A DNA stretch of 36,224 bases, taken from DASQDN01 sp035630195. Lineage in GTDB: Bacteria > Acidobacteriota > Terriglobia > Bryobacterales > Bryobacteraceae. The stretch spans positions 1 through 36,224 of the forward strand of contig DASQLD010000657.1 in assembly GCA_035630195.1 (NCBI GenBank), given 5' to 3'. Shown here one piece after another: positions 7,451-15,316 of the stretch. How positions within the stretch are numbered: position 1 is the stretch's first letter; every line of letters starts with the position of its first letter. A program made the position numbers and the translations under genes. The notes under the pieces are model-generated. The model searched no databases. It was not told the DNA's origin and worked only from the letters and a program-made list of their open reading frames with translations.

Positions 7451-9349
7451 TCATCGATCGAGCTTCAGCTTTCGAACGAGTCCCACATACCGCTCATCTG
7501 TACGCAGCGGATCGAATCGGGGATCGAGCACAATGTACGGCAATGAGCTGTCGCGGCCGGCGTACGCGCGATCGAGCCATGCAAAAGCCATGTCGATCTC
7601 ACCAAGGCTCGTATGCAGCAACGCGATCGAGTAAGCCGCATTGCTCCCTTGTCCCCCTGCACGTTTGTAATCCTCAATCGTCCGCAAGACCTCTTGCCGC
7701 ACCCCCAACCTCCCGTTGACATGTGCGAGCGCTAACCGCGCACGGCGGTCCGAAGGCGTAAGCTTCAGACACATCTGATATTCCGCCGCCGCTTCTTTTG
7801 CGCGTCCTTGTTGTTCCAGCGCAAGGCCCAGAAGCCAGTACGCTGGAGGATAGTCGCTAAACATACCCTGCATGCGGCGGGCTGTCTGGGCCAGATTTCC
7901 ATACTCCCGCGTGATACATCACAGCCGCCTCCGCTACCGCCATACCGGGGGAATCTGGAAAGATACGCCTCCCAAGCCGCATCGCCTCGGCGGCAAGTTT
8001 TTTGTGATCTCTCATGCTCGCCACATCGCCGGACAATCGATGAACCCCTAATAGCCTCGGTTGTAGTTCCAGCGCTCGAGCGAAGGCCTGCTCGACTCCT
8101 CCAAAGTCCCACTCGTGAAGAAACTTGGCATAGCCCACAAGGGCGTGCGCGGGCGCAATGCTCTGGTCTAAGGCAAGCGCGCGGTTTGCCGCAAGGGTCA
8201 TTTTTTCTGCCGCTCCCGGCTCGCCCTCCGAGAACATCGAGTAGCTCTGCGCCAGCGCCGCATGCGCCCGCGCGTACCCGGGGTTTAACTGAACAGCGCG
8301 CTCGAAAAAGCGAATCGCCTGGCGTACCTCAGCGACTCCCGTCCGGTTCACGTCATTCTGTAAAATGTGATCGAAGTTCCAATGGAGCAGCGTTGTCCCC
8401 TGACGAAACAAACCCAACGCCTCGACCCCCTCCCTGGCGCCGCCTGCCGCATCCGCTGACAATCTCGCAAGCACAGTCGCCACTTCCGAGCTTGCCACCT
8501 GGGCCAGCTCAGATTGCAGCGTCAAACTGTCGACAGACGGTCTGTCGTACGCGGCGGACCAGAGATGATATCCGTCCAAGGTGTTGACTAATTGCAGATT
8601 CAAACGCGCCTTTTAGGAAACCTCCCTAGACTACCCTCCAGCATCGAGCCCAGCTTGAACTCGCGCCGGATCCGGGCAACCGTGCCTCCATGAGCAATCA
8701 GCCTCGGACCGAAAACCTGCAACTGCTTGTGCCGGGCCAACGCCAACGTAATATCGTCCGCTAGCGCCCCGGCCAAGCTACTGTCTTGCCCGGCGCTTAG
8801 ATTGACGAATGGCACTACGGCGACAGCGGAGAATTCGGCCAGCTCTGGAGCAGACGGCGCATTCCTTCGTTACTGGATGGAAATTGCGGCGATGGCAATC
8901 GCTGCGGCGGCGCAGGCGATTCCTTTCCACTTGAGCCTTTGATGCGGGGAAACGCGTTCGCCCGCAGCCGGCGGCGCTGGAGTTGGCGCGATCACTTCGC
9001 GGGCGAAAGAGCGGGGCGTACGCTCCTTTGGGAACTTCGAGCAGCACTGGATCATGCTCACCCTCGCCCGCGTAATGCTCCCGCGATTGGTCCGTAGCCG
9101 GGTCGCTTCCACGCGTACGATCGAGTCAGTTTTCGGATCGAATGACTCGGGCCTTCCATAAACGGCCGTTGCAATTGAGTATTCCTTGATCTCGCCCGCC
9201 TCTCCCGCAAGCGTCTTCCGCACAATAAATCGTAAGAAGCCGCACAGCCGTTCAGAGGACTTGAACGCCTGACCGTTCAGCAGCCGCTCGAGCTGCTCGG
9301 AAATCTCCCTCGGCGAAGGGTCTGCTGTCCCGCGGGACACTTGGGTCAT
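7451..9349 (-). pseudogene. TPR-repeat signalling/regulatory protein, disrupted
   Basis: Reconstructed over five segments this is a protein of about 630 residues. The N-terminal domain ('LERLLNGQAFKSSERLCGF', 'SFDPKTDSIVRVEATRLR') is typical of large Solibacter TPR regulators. A transmembrane helix follows ('GIACAAAAIAIAAIS'), then a FlgO/TolB-like domain ('VVPFVNLSAGQDSSLAGAL', 'LEGSLG') and C-terminal tetratricopeptide repeats (for example 'NPGYARAHAALAQSYSMFS' and 'YPPAYWLLGLALEQQGRAK'). Damage: a frame change near 9087 reversed near 9000, an in-frame TAA at 8870-8872, and a frame change near 8615 reversed near 7885. The two indel pairs each restore the original frame. Family members usually integrate signals through the TPRs. 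As read it is not translatable as one product. Confidence 0.75.
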
Positions 9350-9518
9350 TCATTATAACCTTCGTAGGAATATGCCTCTACGTCCTTCATTTCAGTGACG
9401 TACGTGGGGTTATTAACCCCTGCTGACCCCGTCCTGACACTCTTTTCCACGCCCAAATCCGCCATTTTCAACAACCGAGCAGGCAGATTCGCTCCCACCA
9501 AAACAGGAGACCCAAACA
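9350..9518. promoter_or_regulatory. Divergent intergenic region with ribosome binding site for the 9519 gene
   Basis: This short region separates the minus-strand TPR gene from the plus-strand secreted-protein gene, so it should contain both promoters. A clear Shine-Dalgarno (CAGGAGA, 9504-9510) precedes the ATG at 9519. No convincing -35/-10 pair was identified. Confidence 0.4.
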
Positions 9519-10008
9519 ATGCATAAAAACCGATTCAACGCAAGGCGGCCCGATGATACTTGGACTCGCCCTTCTTTCCTTCTTAACAGTGGGACATGCG
9601 TCCGCGCAGACTTCTATCAAGGACGTGGACAATCCGGCTCGCCAGCCCTGGGCATACACGGGACGCTGCAGATGCACGGCCGGGTTCAGCAGGACCAGGA
9701 GACGATCATCATCGTGCCCGCTGGAAAACGGCTCCTGATCGAAACTTACACAATTCACTTTTTTTGATCGGCACGCAGCGAATGGAAGCGAAGATCGATG
9801 TGTCCAGCGGAGAGGTTTCGGTCAGCACCGCCTGCACAAGACCTACCGCTCGGAATCGCCCTGGACCGTCGCTGAGGCAACATATGACGTTCGCTTCTAT
9901 GCCGATCCTGGAACTGCCGTTGTTCTGCGCATTAGTCGTGGAACCAACACAGACGGAAACGCTGCCGGACACTTCTCGTTTTCGGGCCACTTCGTCAATC
10001 TGCCGTAG
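9519..10008 (+). pseudogene. Small secreted protein of unknown function, frameshifted
   Basis: Starting from ATG 9519, four segments in alternating frames give one coherent secreted protein of about 160 residues. They are a Sec signal ('MILGLALLSFLTVGHASAQ'), 'TSIKDVDNPARQPWAYTG', 'TLQMHGRVQQDQETIIIVP', then 'LIGTQRMEAKIDVSSGEVS', 'KTYRSESPWTVAEATYDVR' and 'HFSFSGHFVNLP' before TAG. Frame changes fall near 9550, 9660, 9765 (inside a run of seven T) and 9837. I do not recognise a named family; beta-rich composition suggests a small extracellular beta-sandwich. It directly precedes the hemoglobin gene, 14 bases away, and may have been co-transcribed with it. Confidence 0.6.
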
Positions 10009-10022
10009 AGGAACCTGTCGCT

Positions 10023-10433
10023 ATGAATTCGAAGTCTGCCACACTGAACGACCGAATCGGCGGAGATCAGGTCATCGCCGCCGCCGTGGAAGCGCTCAAC
10101 GTTCGTGTTCTCGCCGATCCACTCTTGCGGCAGTACTTCGCCGGTCTCGATCCCATTCTGCTGAAGAAACACCAGCGGGAAGTCATAGCCCATATAACCG
10201 GCGGGCCTGGGGAATTCACCGCCTGTCTAGCGAAATCTCATTCGCATCTTCGCATCGAGAAGCCTCATTTTTATGCCGTCGCGGATCACTTGGTGGCGGC
10301 GCTTGTCGATCTGGGAGTTGAAGAGAGCCTATGCGGCGAGGTGCTATCGCTCGTTGAGCCCACGCTAAACGACGTCGTGAACACGCCGCCGCGTGACCAA
10401 CAACCCAAACCAACCACCAGCACAAGGAGCTGA
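10023..10433 (+). CDS. Truncated hemoglobin (group 1, trHbN-like)
   Basis: A 136-residue 2-over-2 globin preceded by a GAGGA ribosome binding site 10 bases upstream. Family blocks are evident: 'RIGGDQVIAAAVEALN', 'RVLADPLLRQYFAGLD', 'LKKHQREVIAHITGGPGEF' and 'HFYAVADHLVAALVDLGV'. By alignment with Mycobacterium GlbN the proximal heme ligand (F8) is His73 in 'LAKSHSHLRI'. The B10 position, tyrosine in most group 1 members ('FYxRVLAD'), appears to be Asn26 here ('LNVRVLAD'), which would change the distal hydrogen bonding to bound O2 or NO. Group 1 members usually detoxify NO or bind O2. The proline-rich tail ('TPPRDQQPKPTTS') is probably disordered. The stop is two bases before the next start, so the pair is co-translated. 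Confidence 0.88.
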   Translation: MNSKSATLNDRIGGDQVIAAAVEALNVRVLADPLLRQYFAGLDPILLKKHQREVIAHITGGPGEFTACLAKSHSHLRIEKPHFYAVADHLVAALVDLGVEESLCGEVLSLVEPTLNDVVNTPPRDQQPKPTTSTRS

Positions 10434-10435
10434 AA

Positions 10436-10978
10436 ATGAACAAACAACTCATACTCAAGAGGTCCTTCGCCGCTGCGCTTTTTGCCGCGTCAATGACGGC
10501 CGAAACAACAACTCCCTTTATTGGCGCCGGGGCCGGACAATTTGTGCGCCTCAAAGTAACCGCAGCCGACGTCGGAGGAGAACGCCGCGTCGGTCAGATA
10601 GGATTTCGCGATCAACACGGCAAGCAGGTAGGTCCAGCAACTCGTGTGGATCTTGCCGTGGGAGAAGTCGCAAGCCTTAACTTGCCGACCAAGGCCGGCG
10701 AGCATGCCAACGTCCGGGCCATACTGCCAACGGAAGGCGGCAGGTGCGGCGCTGCTATTGAAGTGCTCGATGGCGCCACCGGCCGCACGGTTGCTCGAGC
10801 GACGCCAACAAGCCGGTTCTCGATCAACTTCACCCGCACGCCTCTCGGTCTCGCCTCCGGCCAGACTATGCGAGTGGCCATCGGAAGTGTGGACAATCCT
10901 GATTTGCGATGTGAGTCTAAGTACGCCGGACGGCGCGTGCTGGCACGCTCACTGGGCATGCCTTTTTTCTCGACCTGA
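10436..10978 (+). CDS. Exported protein of unknown function, first repeat plus frameshifted end
   Basis: The ATG follows the globin stop by two bases and has an AAGGAG ribosome binding site inside the globin 3' end. The N-terminus ('LILKRSFAAALFAASMTAE') is a plausible export signal. Residues 30-120 form a beta-rich unit: 'GQFVRLKVTAADVGGERRV', 'GFRDQHGKQVGP', 'EVASLNLPT' and 'AAIEVLDGATGRTVA'. A second unit begins at 'GLASGQTMRVAIGSVDNPD' and is then lost: the last 20-odd residues ('SKYAGRRVLARSLGMPFF') read as out-of-frame noise. The remaining part of unit two is recognisable in other frames up to 11132. No family name is known to me; short exported proteins with this two-block pattern are common in Solibacter-type genomes. 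Confidence 0.65.
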   Translation: MNKQLILKRSFAAALFAASMTAETTTPFIGAGAGQFVRLKVTAADVGGERRVGQIGFRDQHGKQVGPATRVDLAVGEVASLNLPTKAGEHANVRAILPTEGGRCGAAIEVLDGATGRTVARATPTSRFSINFTRTPLGLASGQTMRVAIGSVDNPDLRCESKYAGRRVLARSLGMPFFST

Positions 10979-11132
10979 ACAGCAGCCAGCTACAGGGCGC
11001 TAAACACGGCGAACTTACCCCGCCGTCAAGCCTATGGCGCCAGGGAGCCCGGAAGGCTGCATCGTGTCAGTCGAAGTTTTCGAGACTCTGACCGGATGGA
11101 GTTCTCTCCTCGTAGACAACCCAGACATCTAG
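10905..11132 (+). pseudogene. Out-of-frame remainder of the second repeat of the 10436 protein
   Basis: Downstream of 10905 the homologous continuation of the exported protein is found in successive frames: 'VSLSTPDGA', then 'GTLTGHAFFLDLNSSQLQG', then 'VKPMAPGSPEGCIVSVEVF' and 'LTGWSSLLVDNPDI' before TAG at 11130-11132. These align with unit one ('GQIGFRDQHGKQVG', 'ASLNLPTKAGEHANVRAIL', 'CGAAIEVLDGATGR'). At least three single-base indels are needed; one sits next to a run of six T. Confidence 0.6.
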
Positions 11133-11211
11133 GGCTTCGAGATGGAGTGAACAGTAGGTATGGGGCAGAGGTCCACTTTAGCAATGCTTGGCGGGTTCGT
11201 CTGCTCCATTC

Positions 11212-11234
11212 CTTCTTTTTTCGACAAAAAGAAG
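11212..11234. repeat. A/T-rich perfect inverted repeat (9-bp arms, 5-nt loop)
   Basis: CTTCTTTTT at 11212-11220 pairs with AAAAAGAAG at 11226-11234 around TCGAC. It lies about 80 bases after the end of the exported-protein remnant and 50 bases before the next start. The stem is not GC-rich, so it is a weak candidate for a terminator or a protein-binding site. Confidence 0.5.
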
Positions 11235-11283
11235 AGTCACCCGTCACTCCTAATTTCCGCCACAATACTGGAGGAGGACTTGC

Positions 11284-11508
11284 GTGATCACAGAGGCCGA
11301 ATTGCAAGTATGGGAGGGATGGATGAAGTACGAAGGCCGCATCCCTAGCCAACGGGATGTTGTGAGTGCGATGAAGACCCTAATTCAGGAGGTGCGGAGG
11401 CTGCAAATGATCGAGACCGCAGCACGTGCTGTAACCGAGCAGGTTACGAAGGACAAGCAAGTAGGACTGGAACAACTTCTACCTCTGACAGACGCGCTCG
11501 CGGAGTAG
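11284..11508 (+). CDS. Small helical protein of unknown function
   Basis: A 74-residue protein starting at GTG, preceded by an excellent GGAGGAGG ribosome binding site (11271-11278, five bases away). It is charged and largely helical ('EAELQVWEGWMKYEGRIP', 'ALKT'-like heptads, 'LIQEVRRLQMIETAARAV'), with no cysteines, membrane segment or signal. A 'R-I-P-S-Q-R-D-V' turn separates two helices, which could be a small DNA-binding or adaptor fold, but no family is recognised. The strong ribosome binding site and lack of damage make it a likely real gene within a belt of broken ones. Confidence 0.6.
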   Translation: MITEAELQVWEGWMKYEGRIPSQRDVVSAMKTLIQEVRRLQMIETAARAVTEQVTKDKQVGLEQLLPLTDALAE

Positions 11509-11693
11509 AGTCTCACGATAAGCGAAGCCGGATGCGCAATTTGAGCTTCCAACTTTGCAACGCGGCTAACAGTCGATAGCCTGGAACGCTAACGCAAAGC
11601 CGCAGGAAGCAAGGGATCTACTCGGCCTTTTTTCGAGCACGAGGAAGTGCACGTGCCTCACGGAATCGCGCGCGACCATCTCCGCCAGTCATC

Positions 11694-12235
11694 CGTCATA
11701 GGCGCCCCGGTGACTATCATCTGGACGAAATTGCTGATCATGCTTTTGCCATACTGTTGGCATTGACACGTGGGCAGCATGGGATATATTGCAAATCGCG
11801 TGACGAGCAAATGGGGTACTCGCAACGTACGCCGGTGGGTGTTACAGAACTACCCGACCTGGACAGTGTCATCATCGCCGCCGGCGGATCGGCACCCAGA
11901 TCTCACAACGAGCCTATTGGATTTGGAAGAAGGTATCGGCAGTGCCCCGAAGGGCATGCCAGTGTCTAACTTTTTCTCCGAGATCGTGCCGACGTAGAAT
12001 TTGAGGCTGCGCCTCTGACGCTGAAAAACCAAGCGGATGATCGACCGCCGCAGTTCCACGCAATGAAAGGGAGCTTATTTCATCGCACTCTCGCGGGAAA
12101 TACGTTATGACAAACCGGAGTTGTGGAACTTTCCGAATGTCGTGATCACACGGCACGTGGCTCTGCGGCCGAGGTCCCGACCAAGCCGAATTGGCGTTCT
12201 CGAGGACATTTTTCGCCGTTCTGCGCGCGGGTGTG
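11694..12235 (+). pseudogene. Relic of a D-isomer-specific 2-hydroxyacid dehydrogenase
   Basis: Three landmarks of this NAD-dependent family occur in order in changing frames. 'DYHLDEIADHAFAILLALTR' (11712 on) matches the hinge helix after the first domain. 'DLDSVII' followed by 'PDLTTSLLDLEEG' and 'APKGMPVSNF' matches the 'DVVxLHxPLTPET..LIxxEELARMPKG..VN' block. 'ELWNFPNVVITRHVA' (12119 on) matches the 'PLWxxPNVxITPH' segment carrying the catalytic His. The central GxGxxG Rossmann nucleotide-binding loop is missing between the first two, and stops interrupt the reading. This is a truly decayed gene rather than a few sequencing indels. The N-terminal domain is not recognisable upstream of about 11690. 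Confidence 0.55.
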
Positions 12236-12340
12236 CGTTGACACATGTCGCGCGACACAGCCACCGCTATGGTGGCGCCGAGGCCCCAAATTTCGAAACG
12301 CCCTATCGTGGCGGTGAGTCAGATACTCCGAGGTCAAGAG

Positions 12341-12522
12341 ATGCCCGAGTACAAAAGCAACCGAGGTCCGCAAGATGCTTCTCGCGCGAATGTGAACGAG
12401 GAGTGGGAAGAGGCGCGTACTGGATGGAGATAGTGGGTGTCAGCACTAGCGAGTTGCGCGCAGCCGTAGAAAAAGTTGGCGCCTCCGCTCAGGCAATCCA
12501 AACGGAGTTGCAAGGCGCTTAG
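12341..12522 (+). pseudogene. DUF3606 small protein with a frameshift
   Basis: From ATG 12341 the first half reads 'MPEYKSNRGPQDASRANVN' and 'EEWE'. One base out of frame, near 12415, the second half follows: 'YWMEIVGVSTSELRAAVEK' and 'VGASAQAIQTEL', ending at TAG 12520-12522. Together they form a protein of about 60 residues matching DUF3606, whose members have the pattern 'N..E..EVRYW...GVS...LR.AV..VG....AV...L'. The function of DUF3606 is unknown; its genes are often near stress genes such as the DUF892 protein just downstream. A single indel would restore the gene. Confidence 0.65.
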
Positions 12523-12683
12523 ACGCTATTGCTTCTGCGGTGTAGGGTCGGCCCATGCCGCCCGCTGAACGAAGGCCGTTTCAACCTGTTATCGCAATAA
12601 AGAAGTAACAGAGAAGTACCGTTTCTGCTCTATACGGTGGATGACAAAATTTTCATCCTCAGTACATGCGGAAAGAGGTCAAC

Positions 12684-13232
12684 ATGAATACCGAACAGCT
12701 GAATGAACTGCTCATCGATGAGATTAAAGACATCTATCATGCTGAAAAACAGCTTGTGAAAGCCCTCCCGAAGATCGCGAAGGCGTGCGACTCGGAGGAA
12801 CTCGCCGAATGCGTCAAAGCCCATCTGGCGGAGACTCAAGCCCAGGTTACGCGATTAGAGAAGGTCTTCGAGCTGTTGAACACACCGGCGAAAGGCAAAC
12901 CATGCAAGGGAATGCAGGGTCTGATCGAGGAAGGTAATGAGGCCATTGAAGATCAGGACGCCGGCCCAGTTCGTGATCTTGCCATCATTGGAGCGGCGCA
13001 ACGGGTGGAGCATTACGAAATATCAGCGTATGGCACGGCTCGCGCAATAGCCGAACAGGTAGGAAACAGCCAAGTGGCTAAACTGCTTTTGCAGACCGAA
13101 AACGAAGAAAAGGCTACGGACGAGAAGCTGAGCGAAGTGGCCAAGGTGATCTATGCAAGCGAGGATGAGGAGGAAGCCGAACCCGTACTGGCTGGAAACA
13201 GCCGCAGCCGTCGTAGCTCTGGTCGTAAATAA
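12684..13232 (+). CDS. yciF: YciE/YciF-type ferritin-like protein (DUF892)
   Basis: A 182-residue protein. ATG 12684 is chosen over 12666 because AGAGG lies five bases upstream of it. The four-helix ferritin-like fold is indicated by 'ELLIDEIKDIYHAEKQLVK', 'VKAHLAETQAQVTRLEKVF' and 'QRVEHYEISAYGTARAIAE'. Glu/His residues in the two EXXH-like motifs (Glu and His in 'IYHAEKQ', 'AAQRVEHYEI') are the likely di-iron ligands. The C-terminal tail is acidic ('SEDEEEAEP') then basic ('SRSRRSSGRK'), longer than in E. coli YciF. Family members are induced by general, osmotic or oxidative stress; the physiological reaction is not established. It heads a run of plus-strand stress and envelope genes. Confidence 0.9.
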   Translation: MNTEQLNELLIDEIKDIYHAEKQLVKALPKIAKACDSEELAECVKAHLAETQAQVTRLEKVFELLNTPAKGKPCKGMQGLIEEGNEAIEDQDAGPVRDLAIIGAAQRVEHYEISAYGTARAIAEQVGNSQVAKLLLQTENEEKATDEKLSEVAKVIYASEDEEEAEPVLAGNSRSRRSSGRK

Positions 13233-13256
13233 AGCTCGCGCGGGCCTTCCGGACGA

Positions 13257-13832
13257 ATGCGCGATCGCGATGTAGATCACTCCTCCGCTGTCGCGGTAAT
13301 TTTTGTGGATGTCATCAACCACTTCGAGTTTCCTGATGGTCAGCGATTGTTGAAGAACGCCCTACAAGTCGCGCCCAACCTGGTCCGCTTCAAAGCGCGG
13401 GCCAGGCGGGCGGGCGTACCCGTTATTTACGTCAACGACAACTTCGGCCGCTGGCGTTCGGACGTAAAGAGTCTTTTGGAGTATTGCACGCGCATTGAGG
13501 CGCCCGGCCGGGAGTTCGTACAGGCGATCGAGCCCGATGAGGAAGACTATTTTGTGCTCAAACCGATGCACTCGGCCTTCTATCAGACGCCGCTGGATAC
13601 GCTGTTACGGTACTTCGGGGCCTCCTCAATCATCCTTGCTGGACTCGCAACGAACAGTTGCGTAATCTGCAGCGCTCACGATGCCAAGATGCGAGATCTG
13701 CAAACCACAGTGGTATCGGATTGCTGCGCAGCGCGTGGCCTCCGAGAGCACACCCAAACACTCCAACATATGAAATCGATGGCTGTGGCCGAGGTCGTCC
13801 AATCTTCTTCGATTCGCTTCCCCAAACGTTGA
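13257..13832 (+). CDS. Isochorismatase-family cysteine hydrolase
   Basis: A 191-residue protein of the isochorismatase/nicotinamidase superfamily. The catalytic triad is visible: Asp18 in 'VIFVDVINHF', Lys102 in 'FVLKPMHSAF' and Cys135 in 'GLATNSCVICSAHDA'. Histidine and acid residues near 'INHFEF' could bind metal, as in nicotinamidases, but the canonical DxH metal site is not clear, so the substrate (nicotinamide, ureidoacrylate, isochorismate or another amide) cannot be set. Only 24 bases separate it from the ferritin-like gene and two bases from the DUF421 gene, so it is probably part of the same transcript. Confidence 0.85.
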   Translation: MRDRDVDHSSAVAVIFVDVINHFEFPDGQRLLKNALQVAPNLVRFKARARRAGVPVIYVNDNFGRWRSDVKSLLEYCTRIEAPGREFVQAIEPDEEDYFVLKPMHSAFYQTPLDTLLRYFGASSIILAGLATNSCVICSAHDAKMRDLQTTVVSDCCAARGLREHTQTLQHMKSMAVAEVVQSSSIRFPKR

Positions 13833-13834
13833 CG

Positions 13835-14359
13835 ATGGACTCGCTTTTTCAATTCCAGGTATCTCCGTGGGAGCTGATCCTTCGGGGCACACTCATTTAC
13901 TGGTTCCTTTTTTTGCTTTTTCGTTTCATTTTGCGGCGAGATGCGGGAGCACTAGGCCTTGCCGACATTTTGGTAGTTGTTCTAGTCGCCGATGCGGCTC
14001 AGAATGGGATGGCCGGCGACTCCAAATCCGTTGGAGAAGCGATGTTGCTTATCGGAACGATCGCGTGCTGGAATTACTTTATTGACTGGATGTCCTTCCG
14101 ATACCCATGGTTTGCCCGCTTTGCCGAACCAAGTGTCGTGAGTCTCATCGAGACGGGGCGTATTCAGCGAAAAAACCTTGAAAAAGAGATGTTGACGGAG
14201 GAGGAACTCCTCAGCCATCTTCGTCAATCCGGTATCGAGGACATCCACGAAGTGAAACACGCCCGATTGGAGCCTGACGGCCATATCAGCGTCATCCGAG
14301 TCGCCAAGGAAAAAGATGCCGCTTCGCCCAACCAACAAAATCTTACTGGCGCCATTTAG
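13835..14359 (+). CDS. DUF421 (YetF/YcaP-type) membrane protein
   Basis: A 174-residue inner-membrane protein; ATG 13835 lies two bases after the previous stop. Three N-terminal transmembrane helices ('GTLIYWFLFLLFRFILRRD', 'LGLADILVVVLVADAAQN', 'AMLLIGTIACWNYFIDW') are followed by a soluble C-terminal YetF-type domain ('LIETGRIQRKNLEKEMLTE', 'LLSHLRQSGIEDIHEV', 'EPDGHISVIR'). That order is diagnostic for DUF421. Bacillus members have been linked to spore or stress physiology; the molecular function is unknown. It lies between a hydrolase and a YihY protein, within a stress/envelope cluster. Confidence 0.88.
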   Translation: MDSLFQFQVSPWELILRGTLIYWFLFLLFRFILRRDAGALGLADILVVVLVADAAQNGMAGDSKSVGEAMLLIGTIACWNYFIDWMSFRYPWFARFAEPSVVSLIETGRIQRKNLEKEMLTEEELLSHLRQSGIEDIHEVKHARLEPDGHISVIRVAKEKDAASPNQQNLTGAI

Positions 14360-14370
14360 ACGAGCTAAGT

Positions 14371-15294
14371 ATGAATAAGACTTCTGATCACACCAACGGC
14401 TGGTCGTTGCCATCGATAAAACAACTTGTTATGGAGACATATCAAGAATGGAATGACGACCAGGCGCCTCGTTTAGGCGCCGCGCTCGCCTACTATACGG
14501 TGCTTTCCATTGCTCCGCTGTTGATTATCGTCATCGCGATCGCCGGTTTCGTCTTCGGTCGCGACGCGGCACAGGGCCAGATTTTTTACCAGATCCGGGA
14601 AATGGTTGGTTCGGAGGGAGCCAGCACTATTGAAGAAATGATCAAGGGCGCCAGTAACAAAGAAAGCGGCGTGCTGGCCTCTCTAATCGGCTTTGTGACG
14701 CTGCTGTTCGGCGCCACTTCGGTGGTCGCCGAACTGCGGTACTCAATGAACATCATCTGGGACGTGCCGGCTGATCCCCAAGCAGGCCTGAAGGATGTCG
14801 TCAAAGAGCGATCGTATGCGCTTGCGGTGGTACTCGGCTGCGGTTTTCTGTTGTTGGTTTCGTTGGTGGTGAGCGCCGGGCTCGCTGCTGCGGGCAAATT
14901 TATCGAAGGATGGCTCCCACTGCCGGAGTTTGTACTGATGGCCTTCAATTTCGTGTTGGCCATTGGGGTCCTGACTGGCATTTTCTCTATTCTTTTCAAG
15001 GTTCTGCCGGAGGTCGATATACACTGGCGCGACGTTCTGCTGGGTGCTGCTGTAACGGCTGTCCTATTCAGCATTGGCAAGCTCGTTTTGGGTCTCTATC
15101 TGGGTAAAGCGAGTTTCGGTTCGACATACGGAACCGCTGGTTCCGTGATCATTATCCTGGTTTGGGTTTACTACTCTTCTCAGATCTTTTTCTTTGGCGC
15201 CGAGTTTACGCAGATGTATGCGAGACGTCATGGGTCCGACCCCTCGCGACGGTTTCGTGAATTCAAACGCGCGGAAACGGACAGATTGCGCTAA
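14371..15294 (+). CDS. yihY: YihY/BrkB family integral membrane protein
   Basis: A 307-residue protein with about six transmembrane helices. Hallmarks of the family are 'APRLGAALAYYTVLSIAPL' near the N-terminus, 'GFVTLLFGATSVVAELRYS' and the C-terminal 'SVIIILVWVYYSSQIFFFG' with 'AEFTQMYARRHGS'. The family was once called ribonuclease BN in error; it is now regarded as a membrane transporter-like or envelope protein of uncertain role. It starts 11 bases after the DUF421 gene, the last of a run of four same-strand genes from 12684. The stop is 22 bases from the convergent esterase-propeller gene. Confidence 0.92.
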   Translation: MNKTSDHTNGWSLPSIKQLVMETYQEWNDDQAPRLGAALAYYTVLSIAPLLIIVIAIAGFVFGRDAAQGQIFYQIREMVGSEGASTIEEMIKGASNKESGVLASLIGFVTLLFGATSVVAELRYSMNIIWDVPADPQAGLKDVVKERSYALAVVLGCGFLLLVSLVVSAGLAAAGKFIEGWLPLPEFVLMAFNFVLAIGVLTGIFSILFKVLPEVDIHWRDVLLGAAVTAVLFSIGKLVLGLYLGKASFGSTYGTAGSVIIILVWVYYSSQIFFFGAEFTQMYARRHGSDPSRRFREFKRAETDRLR

Positions 15295-15316
15295 AAAGCG
15301 ATGCTCGAGAGATCCA

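Noticed and set aside
7808..8587. A 259-codon plus-strand frame opposite the TPR gene
   Set aside because: The minus strand carries recognisable TPR repeats; the plus product is proline/arginine/serine-rich and has no family pattern.
14586..15080. A 164-codon minus frame opposite yihY
   Set aside because: Serine/threonine-rich shadow of the conserved membrane protein on the other strand.
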